Shown one piece after another: positions 1 to 7,934 of a stretch of 64,000 nucleotides of DNA. Within the stretch, counting starts at the first letter, position 1, and every line of letters begins with the position of its first letter. The translations under genes were made by a program, and so were the position numbers. The notes beneath the pieces were generated by a model. The model was not told where the DNA came from. It saw nothing but the letters and a program-made list of their open reading frames with translations, and searched no databases. The stretch is from Planctomycetota bacterium (lineage in GTDB: Bacteria > Planctomycetota > Planctomycetia > Gemmatales > Gemmataceae): NCBI GenBank assembly GCA_029777335.1, contig JAKOSN010000085.1, positions 1-64,000 of the forward strand, written 5' to 3'.

Positions 1-1
1 C

Positions 2-937
2 TTTCGCATCCTGTGTACGCACACCAGTCCGGACTTTCCCGCCTTTCAGGTCTGCGACGTGGCGGAGTGTGAGCCCCGTGGCCTTGACGGGGCTCCGTAT
101 CTTGACTACTGCCTCGATGTCATTCGCCGCCATGACGTTCAGGTCTTTGTTCCCGGCAAGCAACTGCGCGCGATTGTTGAGGCACGGGCTCGCTTCACGG
201 ACGCCGGGGTGAAACTCCTTGCGGCGGGCGATGCCGACACGCTTCATCTGCTCGAAAGCAAGGCGGCTCTTTATCGCGCCCTGGCCGGGAGCCCTGTTCC
301 CCTTCCCGATCATGTCGTTGTTCACGATCGGGCCAGTTTCGAGGCCGCGTACCTCCAGCTGAGGAAGCAGCATCGCGTCCTTTGCTTCAAGCCCGCGGTC
401 TCGGTCTTTGGCCTTGGCTTTCATGTTCTCACCGAGGCCGGCAATCCCCTGAAGCGATTGCTCGAAGGGCCCGGGGTGCCGGTCGGCGTGGACGAGGTCG
501 GGCACATTCTGGAGCATCAGCCCCAGAGTCGCGAACTGCTGGTGATGCAGTATCTTCCAGGGCCGGAACGGAGTGTCGATTGTCTGGGGCAGAACGGCGA
601 CCTGCTTCGCTGCGTGGTTCGGCGCAAGGCGACCGATCACTCCTATGCGCAGTGGCTGGAGCAGCACCCACGCATCGAGGAGATGGTGCGGTTCCTCACC
701 GCACATTTTCGTCTTTCAGGGATCTATAATATTCAATTCAAAGAGGCAGACGGGGTGCCCTACTTGCTGGAAATCAACCCGCGCATGTCGGGCGGGTTGC
801 ATTACGCCTGTCTGTCGGGCTTTTCCTTCCCCTACTGGGGAGTGAGGCTGGCACTGGGCGCGCTGGTTCGCGACGAACTGCCTCAGCCATGCACCGGGTT
901 CCGCGTTGGCCAGGTGAATCGAGCCATTCGTTTATGA
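2..937 (+). CDS. ATP-grasp ligase of the Ter-type metabolite module (5' partial)
   Basis: The reading frame is open to the left edge, so the N-terminus is missing; about 311 residues are visible. The C-terminal half has ATP-grasp features: a lysine-containing strand with a glycine turn (CFKPAVSVFGLGFH) and the metal-binding segment YLLEINPRMSGG, in which Glu and Asn would hold Mg2+. ATP-grasp enzymes join a carboxylate to an amine or similar group through an acyl-phosphate. The stop codon overlaps the next start (ATGA at 934-937), and the four following genes are the PRTase, HAD, second PRTase and C-C lyase of the module described for tellurite-resistance loci. I therefore assign it to the Ter-associated ATP-grasp family. 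The ATP-grasp fold is well supported; the substrate is unknown. Confidence 0.85.
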   Translation, partial: FRILCTHTSPDFPAFQVCDVAECEPRGLDGAPYLDYCLDVIRRHDVQVFVPGKQLRAIVEARARFTDAGVKLLAAGDADTLHLLESKAALYRALAGSPVPLPDHVVVHDRASFEAAYLQLRKQHRVLCFKPAVSVFGLGFHVLTEAGNPLKRLLEGPGVPVGVDEVGHILEHQPQSRELLVMQYLPGPERSVDCLGQNGDLLRCVVRRKATDHSYAQWLEQHPRIEEMVRFLTAHFRLSGIYNIQFKEADGVPYLLEINPRMSGGLHYACLSGFSFPYWGVRLALGALVRDELPQPCTGFRVGQVNRAIRL

Positions 938-2085
938 GTGCAGTCCTCCATTCTCTGGGTGGGAATTGCTGGCGCGTGACGCTGCGCTGTGGCACGCTGA
1001 GCTTGCAGGTGGACGAGAGCGCCTGGCCGCTGAGTGAGCTGTGCGCCTTTGGCAGTCGACGCAATCGCAAACGGGGTTTCCTCTTTATCAGCAAGGTGCT
1101 GGGGAAACACTATCCAGTACGGCCCGCGCAGATGCATGCCATCCACGATTACCTGGCGGCTCGGCTTGGCGACTGTCCCGGTCCGGTGTTGACCATCGCG
1201 CTGGCGGAAACCGCCACGGCGCTGGGACAGGGTGTGTACGAATGCCTGTGTCGCCAGACCGGTCGCGCCGATCTGCTCTTTTTGCACACCACGCGGTATC
1301 GCCTGGAGCAACCGCTGGCGTTGTGTTTCGAGGAAAGCCACAGCCACGCCACCGAACACCTGGTGTATCAGCCCTGCGCCCCTGAGCATCAGCGTCTCTT
1401 CGGCGCGGCACAGACCCTGCTTCTGATCGACGACGAGATCAGCACGGGGCGCACTCTTGGCCAGCTGGCGCAGGCGTATCGGCGGATCAATCCAGGGTTG
1501 CGCCAGGTGGGAATCGTGAGTATCACGGACTGGCTGGAGCCAGAACGGCGTCTTGCCCTCGCGGCCGAGATTGGCGTGCCCACGCGCTTTACCAGTGTGC
1601 TGCGCGGGCGCTTTCACTTCGACCCCAATCCCGCCTTCGATCCCGGTCCGCTTCCGGATGTGGTGGGGCGGGGCGAGAAGAAGGATCGCTACCTGGCACG
1701 CAACCACGGGCGGCTGGGAACGGTGGGAGTGCTCCCGCTGGAAACGACGACCCTTGTGCGCAAGGAGCGCCTCCCGCGGGGCGGACGCGTGCTGGTACTC
1801 GGGAGTGGAGAGTTTGCCTATCCGCCCTATCGCCTGGCGCGCGCGCTGGAGGCGGACGGGCACGAGGTGTATTTCCAGTCGACCACGCGGTCGCCGATTC
1901 TGCCGGGAGAGGATATTGCGAGTGTGCTGGAATTCGAGGACAATTATCACGATGGCATACCGAACTACCTCTATAATGGAGATCTTCATTCGTACGATCG
2001 TGTGCTGATTGGCTACGAAACCACCCCGCTCCCTTCGGGGCATTGTCTCCCCGAGCGTCTGGGGGCCGAAACCTTCTTTTTCTGA
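934..2085 (+). CDS. Phosphoribosyltransferase with C-terminal TRSP domain (Ter-type module)
   Basis: 383 residues from the ATG at 934, which overlaps the upstream stop as ATGA; an ATG at 889 in the same frame lies deep inside the preceding gene and is less likely. Residues 161-174 (TLLLIDDEISTGRT) form a classic PRPP-binding loop with paired acidic residues. The C-terminal third (about 283-383) contains GEFAYPP and a literal Thr-Arg-Ser-Pro at 318-321, the signature after which the TRSP domain is named. Such proteins (PRTase_2 plus TRSP) occur in the biosynthetic cassettes of Ter stress-response loci and are predicted to transfer a phosphoribosyl group in making a nucleoside-like compound. 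The domain call is firm; the reaction is inferred. Confidence 0.88.
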   Translation: MSAVLHSLGGNCWRVTLRCGTLSLQVDESAWPLSELCAFGSRRNRKRGFLFISKVLGKHYPVRPAQMHAIHDYLAARLGDCPGPVLTIALAETATALGQGVYECLCRQTGRADLLFLHTTRYRLEQPLALCFEESHSHATEHLVYQPCAPEHQRLFGAAQTLLLIDDEISTGRTLGQLAQAYRRINPGLRQVGIVSITDWLEPERRLALAAEIGVPTRFTSVLRGRFHFDPNPAFDPGPLPDVVGRGEKKDRYLARNHGRLGTVGVLPLETTTLVRKERLPRGGRVLVLGSGEFAYPPYRLARALEADGHEVYFQSTTRSPILPGEDIASVLEFEDNYHDGIPNYLYNGDLHSYDRVLIGYETTPLPSGHCLPERLGAETFFF

Positions 2086-2098
2086 TTGATACGCTGCC

Positions 2099-2851
2099 AT
2101 GCCGATTCTCGCTTTTGTCGATCTGGATGATAGTCTTTTTCAAACACGAGCCAAATGTCCTGAGGGAGAGGAGTTAATCCCGGTCGCCTATCGCAAGGAT
2201 GGCACCGCGCTGGGTTTCATGACGCGACGCCAACGGCTCTTCTTTGAGCATCTGGCCCAGAGCGCCACGTTAATTCCCACCACCGCGCGCAACCTCGATG
2301 CCTACCGACGTGTGCGCCTTCCCTTTGCCGCCCAGGCGATCCTCAACTTTGGCGCGGTGATCCTCGACGCCCGTGGACAACTCGATCGCGCCTGGGACGA
2401 GCAGGTGCGGTCGCGCCTGCGTGCCTGCGCTGGCCGGCTGCACGAGTGGCACCGCGCCCTCGAACAATTCATCGAGGCAGAGGAACTCGGTGCCCAGGCG
2501 CGCCTCATCAGCGATTTTGAGATGGCGATCTATGTGGTGGTGAAACATCCGGACGGCGACCTGCGCGCTCTCGAACGGCTGCGCGCCGAGGTCCTCCCCA
2601 CCCTTGCCCCAGGTTTTTTTGTGCATGCTAACGACAACAACCTGTCGCTGGTGCCGGATTTTCTGGGGAAGGAGCATGCGGTGCGCCACGTCCGCGACCG
2701 TTACTACGACACGCACGATCCGCTCCTGACGCTGGGGCTGGGCGACAGCCTGACCGATGCTGGTTTTCTGGACGAGTGTGATTTTCGCCTTGTTCCGCGT
2801 GGTTCCCAACTGGCGCGCCAGCAACCGACTCCAGGGGGTGATCATGTTTAG
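2099..2851 (+). CDS. HAD-superfamily hydrolase (Ter-type module)
   Basis: 250 residues, starting 13 bases after the PRTase. Motif I is FVDLDDSLFQT, with nucleophile Asp8 and acid/base Asp10; motif IV near the C-terminus is LGLGDSLTDAGFLD, whose acidic residues hold Mg2+. The region between is a moderate cap. This is a complete, apparently active HAD phosphatase. In this operon it most likely removes phosphate from a phosphoribosylated or otherwise phosphorylated intermediate. Its last 8 bases overlap the next gene, so translation is probably coupled. The HAD fold is certain; the substrate is inferred from context only. Confidence 0.88.
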   Translation: MPILAFVDLDDSLFQTRAKCPEGEELIPVAYRKDGTALGFMTRRQRLFFEHLAQSATLIPTTARNLDAYRRVRLPFAAQAILNFGAVILDARGQLDRAWDEQVRSRLRACAGRLHEWHRALEQFIEAEELGAQARLISDFEMAIYVVVKHPDGDLRALERLRAEVLPTLAPGFFVHANDNNLSLVPDFLGKEHAVRHVRDRYYDTHDPLLTLGLGDSLTDAGFLDECDFRLVPRGSQLARQQPTPGGDHV

Positions 2852-3935
2852 CGGAAGTTACCACCCCGACGATGTGACGATTCTGCTCAAGCCGATCCAA
2901 CTCGCACCGACGCCGGTCGCCGAGAAGGAACGGCTGATTCAATCCGGGGTACACCACTACAGCGAGATGATCAGCGCCGAGAACCTGCCCTCGCCGCGTT
3001 ATGTGCAGGTGTTCGAGGAAGCGCTGACACGGAACAAGGCGCGTTTCGGCCATCATCTGCGCATCCTGGCGAACATGTTGCGCCGAACCCGGCGCAGGGA
3101 GATTACCCTCGTTTCCCTGGCCCGCGCCGGGACGCCGATCGGAGTCCTCCTGACGCGCATTCTGCGGAAGCAGGTGAGTGTTCGGGTGCAGCATTATGCC
3201 GTGTCGATCATTCGCGATCGCGGGATCGATGAGGTGGCCCTGCGCTACATTCTGGCGCGACATTCTCCGGAGAGCGTGGCCTTTGTCGACGGCTGGACGG
3301 GGAAGGGGCTGATTGCCCGGGAACTGCACACTGCCATTCGCGGGTTCAATCAGCGCACGGGTGTTACCCTCGATCCAGGGCTGTTCACGGTGGCGGATCT
3401 GTGCGGCCAGGCTGCGGTGGCGGCGACCGCGGACGATTATCTGCTCCCTTCCTGTGTGCTCGGTGCCACCATCAACGGGCTGATCAGTCGGTCGATTCTG
3501 AATCGCGAGGTGCTCGGCCCGGACGATTTCCATGGCTGTTTGTTTTACGAGGAATTTGCCGTGGAAGATCGAAGCCGCTGGTTTCTCGACGTGATGATGG
3601 AGGAGATCGAGCGCCAGCAAGCGGTGATGCCGGAGGTGATCGCCGAGGGGGTGTCGGAGTTGCAGCGGGACGCGTGCCGGCGCATCAACGAGGCGTTTCT
3701 GGCCGAATGGCAGCGCCGCGAGGGAATCCAGCTGGTCCAGCACATCAAGCCCGGGATCGGCGAGGCGACGCGCGTGTTGCTGCGCCGGGTGCCGGATCGG
3801 CTACTGCTCCGAGATCCCGCCTCGCCAGAAGTGGCACCGCTGCGATTGCTGGCGGAGGAAAAAGCCGTTCCCATTGTCATCGTGCCGGACCTTCCCTACC
3901 GGGCCGCCGCTCTGATCAAGGAGCTGGAGCCATGA
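2844..3935 (+). CDS. Second phosphoribosyltransferase, StiP/PRTase-like with possible C-terminal PELOTA-like domain
   Basis: 363 residues from the ATG at 2844, preceded by a GGGGTG ribosome site; an earlier in-frame ATG at 2757 lies inside the HAD gene. The PRTase core shows LVSLARAGTPIG followed by the PRPP-loop-like VAFVDGWTGKGLI. The last roughly 70 residues (GEATRVLLRRVPD through VPIVIVPDLPYRAAALI) resemble the compact alpha/beta PELOTA (L7Ae-like) RNA-binding domain often fused to this PRTase in Ter cassettes. Databases also label the family StiP, sometimes as a cysteine protease; nothing here supports a protease. The 3' end overlaps the next gene by 4 bases (ATGA). Confidence 0.8.
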   Translation: MFSGSYHPDDVTILLKPIQLAPTPVAEKERLIQSGVHHYSEMISAENLPSPRYVQVFEEALTRNKARFGHHLRILANMLRRTRRREITLVSLARAGTPIGVLLTRILRKQVSVRVQHYAVSIIRDRGIDEVALRYILARHSPESVAFVDGWTGKGLIARELHTAIRGFNQRTGVTLDPGLFTVADLCGQAAVAATADDYLLPSCVLGATINGLISRSILNREVLGPDDFHGCLFYEEFAVEDRSRWFLDVMMEEIERQQAVMPEVIAEGVSELQRDACRRINEAFLAEWQRREGIQLVQHIKPGIGEATRVLLRRVPDRLLLRDPASPEVAPLRLLAEEKAVPIVIVPDLPYRAAALIKELEP

Positions 3936-4888
3936 TGCGCCATCTACAACTCGGGGCGTCGTTGTATGTTCCTGCCACGCGCCACGATCTGTTGCCGCTG
4001 GGGAACGGCCAGAAATACCCCTTTTTGCGCTCGCTCATCTTCTGTACCGAGGACGCCATTGCCGAGGAAAACCTGGGCCGCGCGCTCGCTCATCTCGAGG
4101 CGATCTTGCCGCGCCTGGAGCGTGTCGCAATGCTGCGCTTTATTCGGGTGCGCTCCCCCCAGGTGCTGCGCTCCTTGTTGCAGATGGACGGCATTGAGCG
4201 CATCGATGGCTTTGTGTTGCCCAAGATTACCCGACACAACCTCGATCGCTACCTGGGACAGATTCCCACCGCGCTGGCGTTCGAGGTGATGCTCACCCTG
4301 GAGACGATAGAGACCTTTGATGTCGCTGAGATGATCGCCCTGCGTCAGATGCTCATCACGCATCCGGAGCGGGGACGCATTCTCTCGCTGCGCATTGGGG
4401 GCAATGATCTCTTTCAATTGCTGGGGATGCGTCGGCCGCGCGGGCGAACGCTCTACGAAACCTCGCTTCGCACCACCATTGGGCAGATGGTGACGATCTT
4501 TCGTCCGCACGGTTTCAATCTAACCGCGCCGGTGTTCGAGTATCTCGATAGCCCGGAGGTTCTGGCCCAGGAAGTGGAGGAGGATCTGGCGCATGGTTTG
4601 TTTGGCAAGACGGCGATCCATCCCGAGCAGGTTGTCCAGATCGAGAGTCGGTATCGGGTGAGTGCCAGTGATTTGCTGATGGCGGACAAACTCCTGGCCG
4701 AGCATGCGCCGGCGGTCTTTCGCAGCCACGATGCGATGTGCGAGGTGGCGACACACCGGACCTGGGCCAGCGCGATTCAGGAGCGGGCGCGCCTGTATGG
4801 AGTGCATCCCGAGGTGAGCGCGCCCGCCTCGTTCACGGAGCGCGGGAAGGTGGCCGCCCGTCCGACGCCGATCGGCTCATCGCGGTAG
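3932..4888 (+). CDS. HpcH/HpaI-CitE-like C-C bond lyase (Ter-type module)
   Basis: 318 residues from the ATG at 3932, overlapping the upstream stop; the frame is open further upstream but that region codes for the PRTase. TIM-barrel lyase features include AFEVMLTLETIE (metal-binding Glu region), LRIGGNDLFQLLG (Asp loop equivalent to the CitE metal ligand) and FGKTAIHPEQV, the typical C-terminal HP motif of CitE-like enzymes. Members cleave or form C-C bonds in beta-hydroxyacyl or aldol-type substrates. It is the last gene of the five-gene operon and runs convergently into trpC, overlapping it by 12 bases. The family is clear; the substrate is unknown. Confidence 0.85.
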   Translation: MMRHLQLGASLYVPATRHDLLPLGNGQKYPFLRSLIFCTEDAIAEENLGRALAHLEAILPRLERVAMLRFIRVRSPQVLRSLLQMDGIERIDGFVLPKITRHNLDRYLGQIPTALAFEVMLTLETIETFDVAEMIALRQMLITHPERGRILSLRIGGNDLFQLLGMRRPRGRTLYETSLRTTIGQMVTIFRPHGFNLTAPVFEYLDSPEVLAQEVEEDLAHGLFGKTAIHPEQVVQIESRYRVSASDLLMADKLLAEHAPAVFRSHDAMCEVATHRTWASAIQERARLYGVHPEVSAPASFTERGKVAARPTPIGSSR

Positions 4889-5680
4889 GGGGGACGAGGG
4901 GCGGGCCAGGAGTGCCTGGAGAGCGGCTCCGATGTCGTCAGCGCGCATCAGGCTTTCGCCCACGAGCACGGCGCTCACCCCCGCGCGAGCCAGGTGTTTG
5001 AGATCCTCGTGCGTGCGAATGCCGCTCTCGCTGACCAGGCAGATCTCGGGGGGAATCTGCCGCGCCAGTTCCAGGGTGTGCTCCAGGCGCGTGGTAAAGG
5101 TGCGCAGATCGCGGTTGTTGATCCCCACCAGGCGCGCTCCACTCGCCAGGACGCGCGGGAGATTCTCGGCTTCATGCAGTTCGACCAGGGCATCCATGCC
5201 AAGTTGCTGCGTTTCGTGCAACAGGTGGCGCAGGGTGGCATCGTCGAGAATCTCCGCGATCAGCAGCACACAATCAGCCCCGGCCAACCGGGCCTCAAGC
5301 AGCTGATAGCGTTCGAGCAAGAAATCCTTGCGTAACAAGGGGAGCGAGACGGCCTGACGAATCTGAGTCAGGTAGTCGAGGCGGCCCTGGAAAAATGGTT
5401 CATCGGTCAGGACGCTGAGGCAAGCGGCGCCGTGCTGGGCATAGATGCGGGCGATGGCGACCGGATCGAAATCCGCGCGCAGTACCCCGGCAGAGGGCGA
5501 CGCTTTCTTGACCTCGGCGATGACCTGCACGGTTCCGGGTTGATGCAACGCGTTGAAAAAGGAGCGCAGAGGCGGGGCGCTGGCGAGGCGCTCTTCCAGT
5601 TTGGTCTCGCTCACCTGGCGGCGTGCCTCGGCCAGCTCCTGACGTTTTTGCGCGACGATGCGGTCGAGGATGGTGGTCAT
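4877..5680 (-). CDS. trpC: Indole-3-glycerol phosphate synthase
   Basis: 267 residues, the normal length for monofunctional TrpC. It converts carboxyphenylamino-deoxyribulose phosphate to indole-3-glycerol phosphate in tryptophan synthesis in the cytoplasm. Family motifs are in order: VIAEVKKASPSAG (substrate Lys and SPS loop), LLRKDFLL, LVELHEAENL, VGINNRDLRTF and LVSESGI. The start is supported by GGAGAGCCACC just upstream. No other trp genes are adjacent, so tryptophan genes appear dispersed. The 3' end overlaps the convergent lyase gene by 12 bases. Confidence 0.96.
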   Translation of the reverse strand: MTTILDRIVAQKRQELAEARRQVSETKLEERLASAPPLRSFFNALHQPGTVQVIAEVKKASPSAGVLRADFDPVAIARIYAQHGAACLSVLTDEPFFQGRLDYLTQIRQAVSLPLLRKDFLLERYQLLEARLAGADCVLLIAEILDDATLRHLLHETQQLGMDALVELHEAENLPRVLASGARLVGINNRDLRTFTTRLEHTLELARQIPPEICLVSESGIRTHEDLKHLARAGVSAVLVGESLMRADDIGAALQALLARPSSPLPR

Positions 5681-5729
5681 GGTGGCTCTCCATCGACTAG
5701 GATAACAGCAGGTTTTCTTATCCTATGGT

Positions 5730-6740
5730 GTGAACGAGCAGCGCATGCAGGAACTTTCCTCCGAGTCAAGTTCTCCCAATCTTCCCGAGGAGCGCGCGAA
5801 TCCCCAACCGTCCTGGGGCCTCACGCTGATGGCGGTGGTCCCGCTGGTCTATGTGCTTATTCCGATGGCCATAATGCTCCTGGTGGTTGATACCGGGCTG
5901 GGCGAGGTGCTCTACGGCCCCGACGCAGCCCCGGCGGCCTCGCGACAAGCGACAGGAGGCGAGGCGAACGAAACAACCCTGCGGCTCTCGCTTCTGACCT
6001 CCACCCTCGCCTTGCCGTTGCAGGTGGTGGCAATCCCGCTGCTGTTCTTTGTGCTGAACCGCATGCCTCCTCGTGACATGGGTCTGACACTGGACCGTGC
6101 ACCGCGCCATGCCGCACTCGGTGCGGGGCTATGGTTGCTCGTTATGCCGGGGGTGCTGGGGTTGCATCTGCTGGTGGGGTGGCTGTGGCAAAAGGTGGTG
6201 CCCGAGGGGGTGCGACAGCATGAATTTGAGCGGTTGGCGCGAGGCAATCATCTGGTGCCGGCCGAGCTGGGGATGATCGTGTTCCTGTCGATGATTGCTG
6301 CGCCGCTTCTGGAAGAGATGATTTTCCGCGGGCTGTTGCTGCGCTGGGCTCAGGAGCGATTGGCGGTCCGTTTGGTGGTGATTGTCTGGGCGTTGCTTGC
6401 GCCGGTGATGGTCTCCAGAGAGCAGTGGTCGGTGGTCCTCTCCGAGGGGACCGTCGCCCAGTGGGCGCAGGCGCTGGCACCTCAGCTCTTTGTGCTGACG
6501 ATGCTCCCTGGTTTTCTGATGGTGGAGCGCCACGATCCCACGGGACGGTGGCCAAGCGTGTATGTGACTGCTCTGATGTTTGCGATGGTTCATTCGGCGT
6601 GGCCCGCCCCAGTGCCGCTCTTTGTGCTGGGGGTGGTTCTGGGCTGGCTGGCCCAGCGGACACAAGGGCTGGTGGCGCCAATGGTGCTCCATGCGCTGTT
6701 CAACAGTGTGGCCTGTGTGCAGATGTTGTATTTCCTCTAA
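5730..6740 (+). CDS. CPBP-family intramembrane metalloprotease
   Basis: 336 residues from a GTG at 5730; an ATG at 5745 is an equally possible start and neither has a strong ribosome site. There are several hydrophobic segments. The glutamate-rich catalytic motif is LLEEMIFRGLLLRW (EExxxR), followed by FAMVHSAWP (FxxxH) and HALFNSVA, the conserved CPBP (CaaX protease/Abi) set. These proteins cleave within the membrane; in bacteria roles include bacteriocin self-immunity and protein processing. The gene is divergent from trpC across about 50 bases. No bacteriocin gene is nearby, so its substrate cannot be suggested. Confidence 0.87.
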   Translation: MNEQRMQELSSESSSPNLPEERANPQPSWGLTLMAVVPLVYVLIPMAIMLLVVDTGLGEVLYGPDAAPAASRQATGGEANETTLRLSLLTSTLALPLQVVAIPLLFFVLNRMPPRDMGLTLDRAPRHAALGAGLWLLVMPGVLGLHLLVGWLWQKVVPEGVRQHEFERLARGNHLVPAELGMIVFLSMIAAPLLEEMIFRGLLLRWAQERLAVRLVVIVWALLAPVMVSREQWSVVLSEGTVAQWAQALAPQLFVLTMLPGFLMVERHDPTGRWPSVYVTALMFAMVHSAWPAPVPLFVLGVVLGWLAQRTQGLVAPMVLHALFNSVACVQMLYFL

Positions 6741-6792
6741 CGAGGTGTGAGACAGGGGGGAACTCCTGTCGCGCGGCTTGCAGGAGTCTTGC

Positions 6793-7818
6793 ATGATTCG
6801 TCGACCGGTCGTGCTCATCACAGGGGCGAGTGGCGAGATCGGCCATGGCTTGATTACCCGGCTGAGCAAGGATCCCGACATTGCGGTGATCACCCTCGAT
6901 CTGCGTCCACTCCCCCCGCCCCTGACGCCCCTGGTGCAGCAGCAGTTTCTGGGGTCGATCCTCGATGCGCAGATGCTCGATCGCATTCTGGCCGAGTACG
7001 AGGTGGATCTGATTTTCCACCTGGCGGCTCTCCTTTCCACGCGCAGCGAGTTTGCCCCGGTGACGGCCCATCGGGTCAATGTCGAAGGCACGCTGAACAT
7101 GCTCGATTTTGCCCAGAAACAGGGCGAATCACACGGTCGGCCGGTGCGCTTTCTCTACCCGTCCTCGATCGCCATCTATGGCTTGCCCAGCCTCGAAGAG
7201 AAGATGCGCGCGGGGAAGGTCAAGGAAAACGAATACACCACCCCGACGACGATGTACGGCTGCAACAAGCTCTACTGCGAGCACCTGGGCCGTTATTATG
7301 GCAATTTCTACAAACAGCTGGCTGCCGAGACGCTTTCAGGGAAGGTCGATTGTCGCTGTATTCGGTTTCCCGGGTTGATCTCCGCCGAGACGATCCCCTC
7401 CGGGGGCACCTCCGACTTTGCGCCTGAGATGATCCATTCGGCCGCCAAGGGCGAGCCCTATGCCTGTTTTGTCCGTCCCGACACACGAATTCCGTTCATG
7501 GCGATGCCCGACGGAATCGATGCCTTGCTGAAGTTGGCGCGCGTTTCCCGCGAGCGCTTGACGCAAACGGTGTACAACATCGGCGCCTTTGCTCCCTCGG
7601 CGGAGGAGATTCAGAAAGTAACGCTGCGTGCCTTTCCGCAGGCCACCATCACCACCAAGGTCGATGTGAAGCGGCAGGCCATTCTTGATCACTGGCCCGC
7701 CGATGTGGATGATGGCGCTGCTCGACGCGACTGGGGACATGAACCGCACTACGATTTCGACCGAGCGTTTCAGGATTATTTGATTCCGACGATTCGCCAG
7801 CTGTACGCGCGCCGGTGA
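6793..7818 (+). CDS. NAD-dependent epimerase/dehydratase-family protein
   Basis: 341 residues from the ATG at 6793, chosen because CAGGAG lies just upstream; an ATG at 6778 would overlap that site. The N-terminal Rossmann motif is ITGASGEIGHG and the catalytic Tyr/Lys pair appears in YGCNKLYCEHL. This is an extended short-chain dehydrogenase. Overall it resembles sugar-nucleotide epimerases and L-threonine-dehydrogenase-like epimerase-fold enzymes; the substrate cannot be fixed. It ends just before a strong hairpin (7843-7895) shared with the convergent neighbour. Confidence 0.85.
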   Translation: MIRRPVVLITGASGEIGHGLITRLSKDPDIAVITLDLRPLPPPLTPLVQQQFLGSILDAQMLDRILAEYEVDLIFHLAALLSTRSEFAPVTAHRVNVEGTLNMLDFAQKQGESHGRPVRFLYPSSIAIYGLPSLEEKMRAGKVKENEYTTPTTMYGCNKLYCEHLGRYYGNFYKQLAAETLSGKVDCRCIRFPGLISAETIPSGGTSDFAPEMIHSAAKGEPYACFVRPDTRIPFMAMPDGIDALLKLARVSRERLTQTVYNIGAFAPSAEEIQKVTLRAFPQATITTKVDVKRQAILDHWPADVDDGAARRDWGHEPHYDFDRAFQDYLIPTIRQLYARR

Positions 7819-7842
7819 AAAAGGGATTGGCGAGAGAACCGA

Positions 7843-7895
7843 GCGCAGCTCTGCCGAGCCGATCTTCAGGGATCCAGGGCTCGGCAGAGCTGCGC
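7843..7895. terminator. Perfect 18-bp inverted repeat between convergent genes
   Basis: Arms 7843-7860 and 7878-7895 are perfect 18-base complements enclosing a 17-base loop, and the right arm runs into TTTGTT. It lies between the stop codons of the epimerase-like gene (+) and the PQQ-propeller gene (-), so it most likely terminates both transcripts. The length and perfection of the stem are unusual for a simple terminator. Confidence 0.75.
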
Positions 7896-7934
7896 TTTGT
7901 TCCCAGCAGGCACGGAAGGGCGGAGAGGTGGTCT

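Noticed and set aside
883-2100. 405-codon open frame on the minus strand opposite the TRSP phosphoribosyltransferase
   Set aside because: A shadow of GC-rich coding sequence; the plus strand has unmistakable PRTase and TRSP motifs and operon overlaps.
3401-3931. In-frame open extension upstream of the C-C lyase gene
   Set aside because: It overlaps the coding sequence of the PRTase; the ATGA overlap at 3932 is the natural start.
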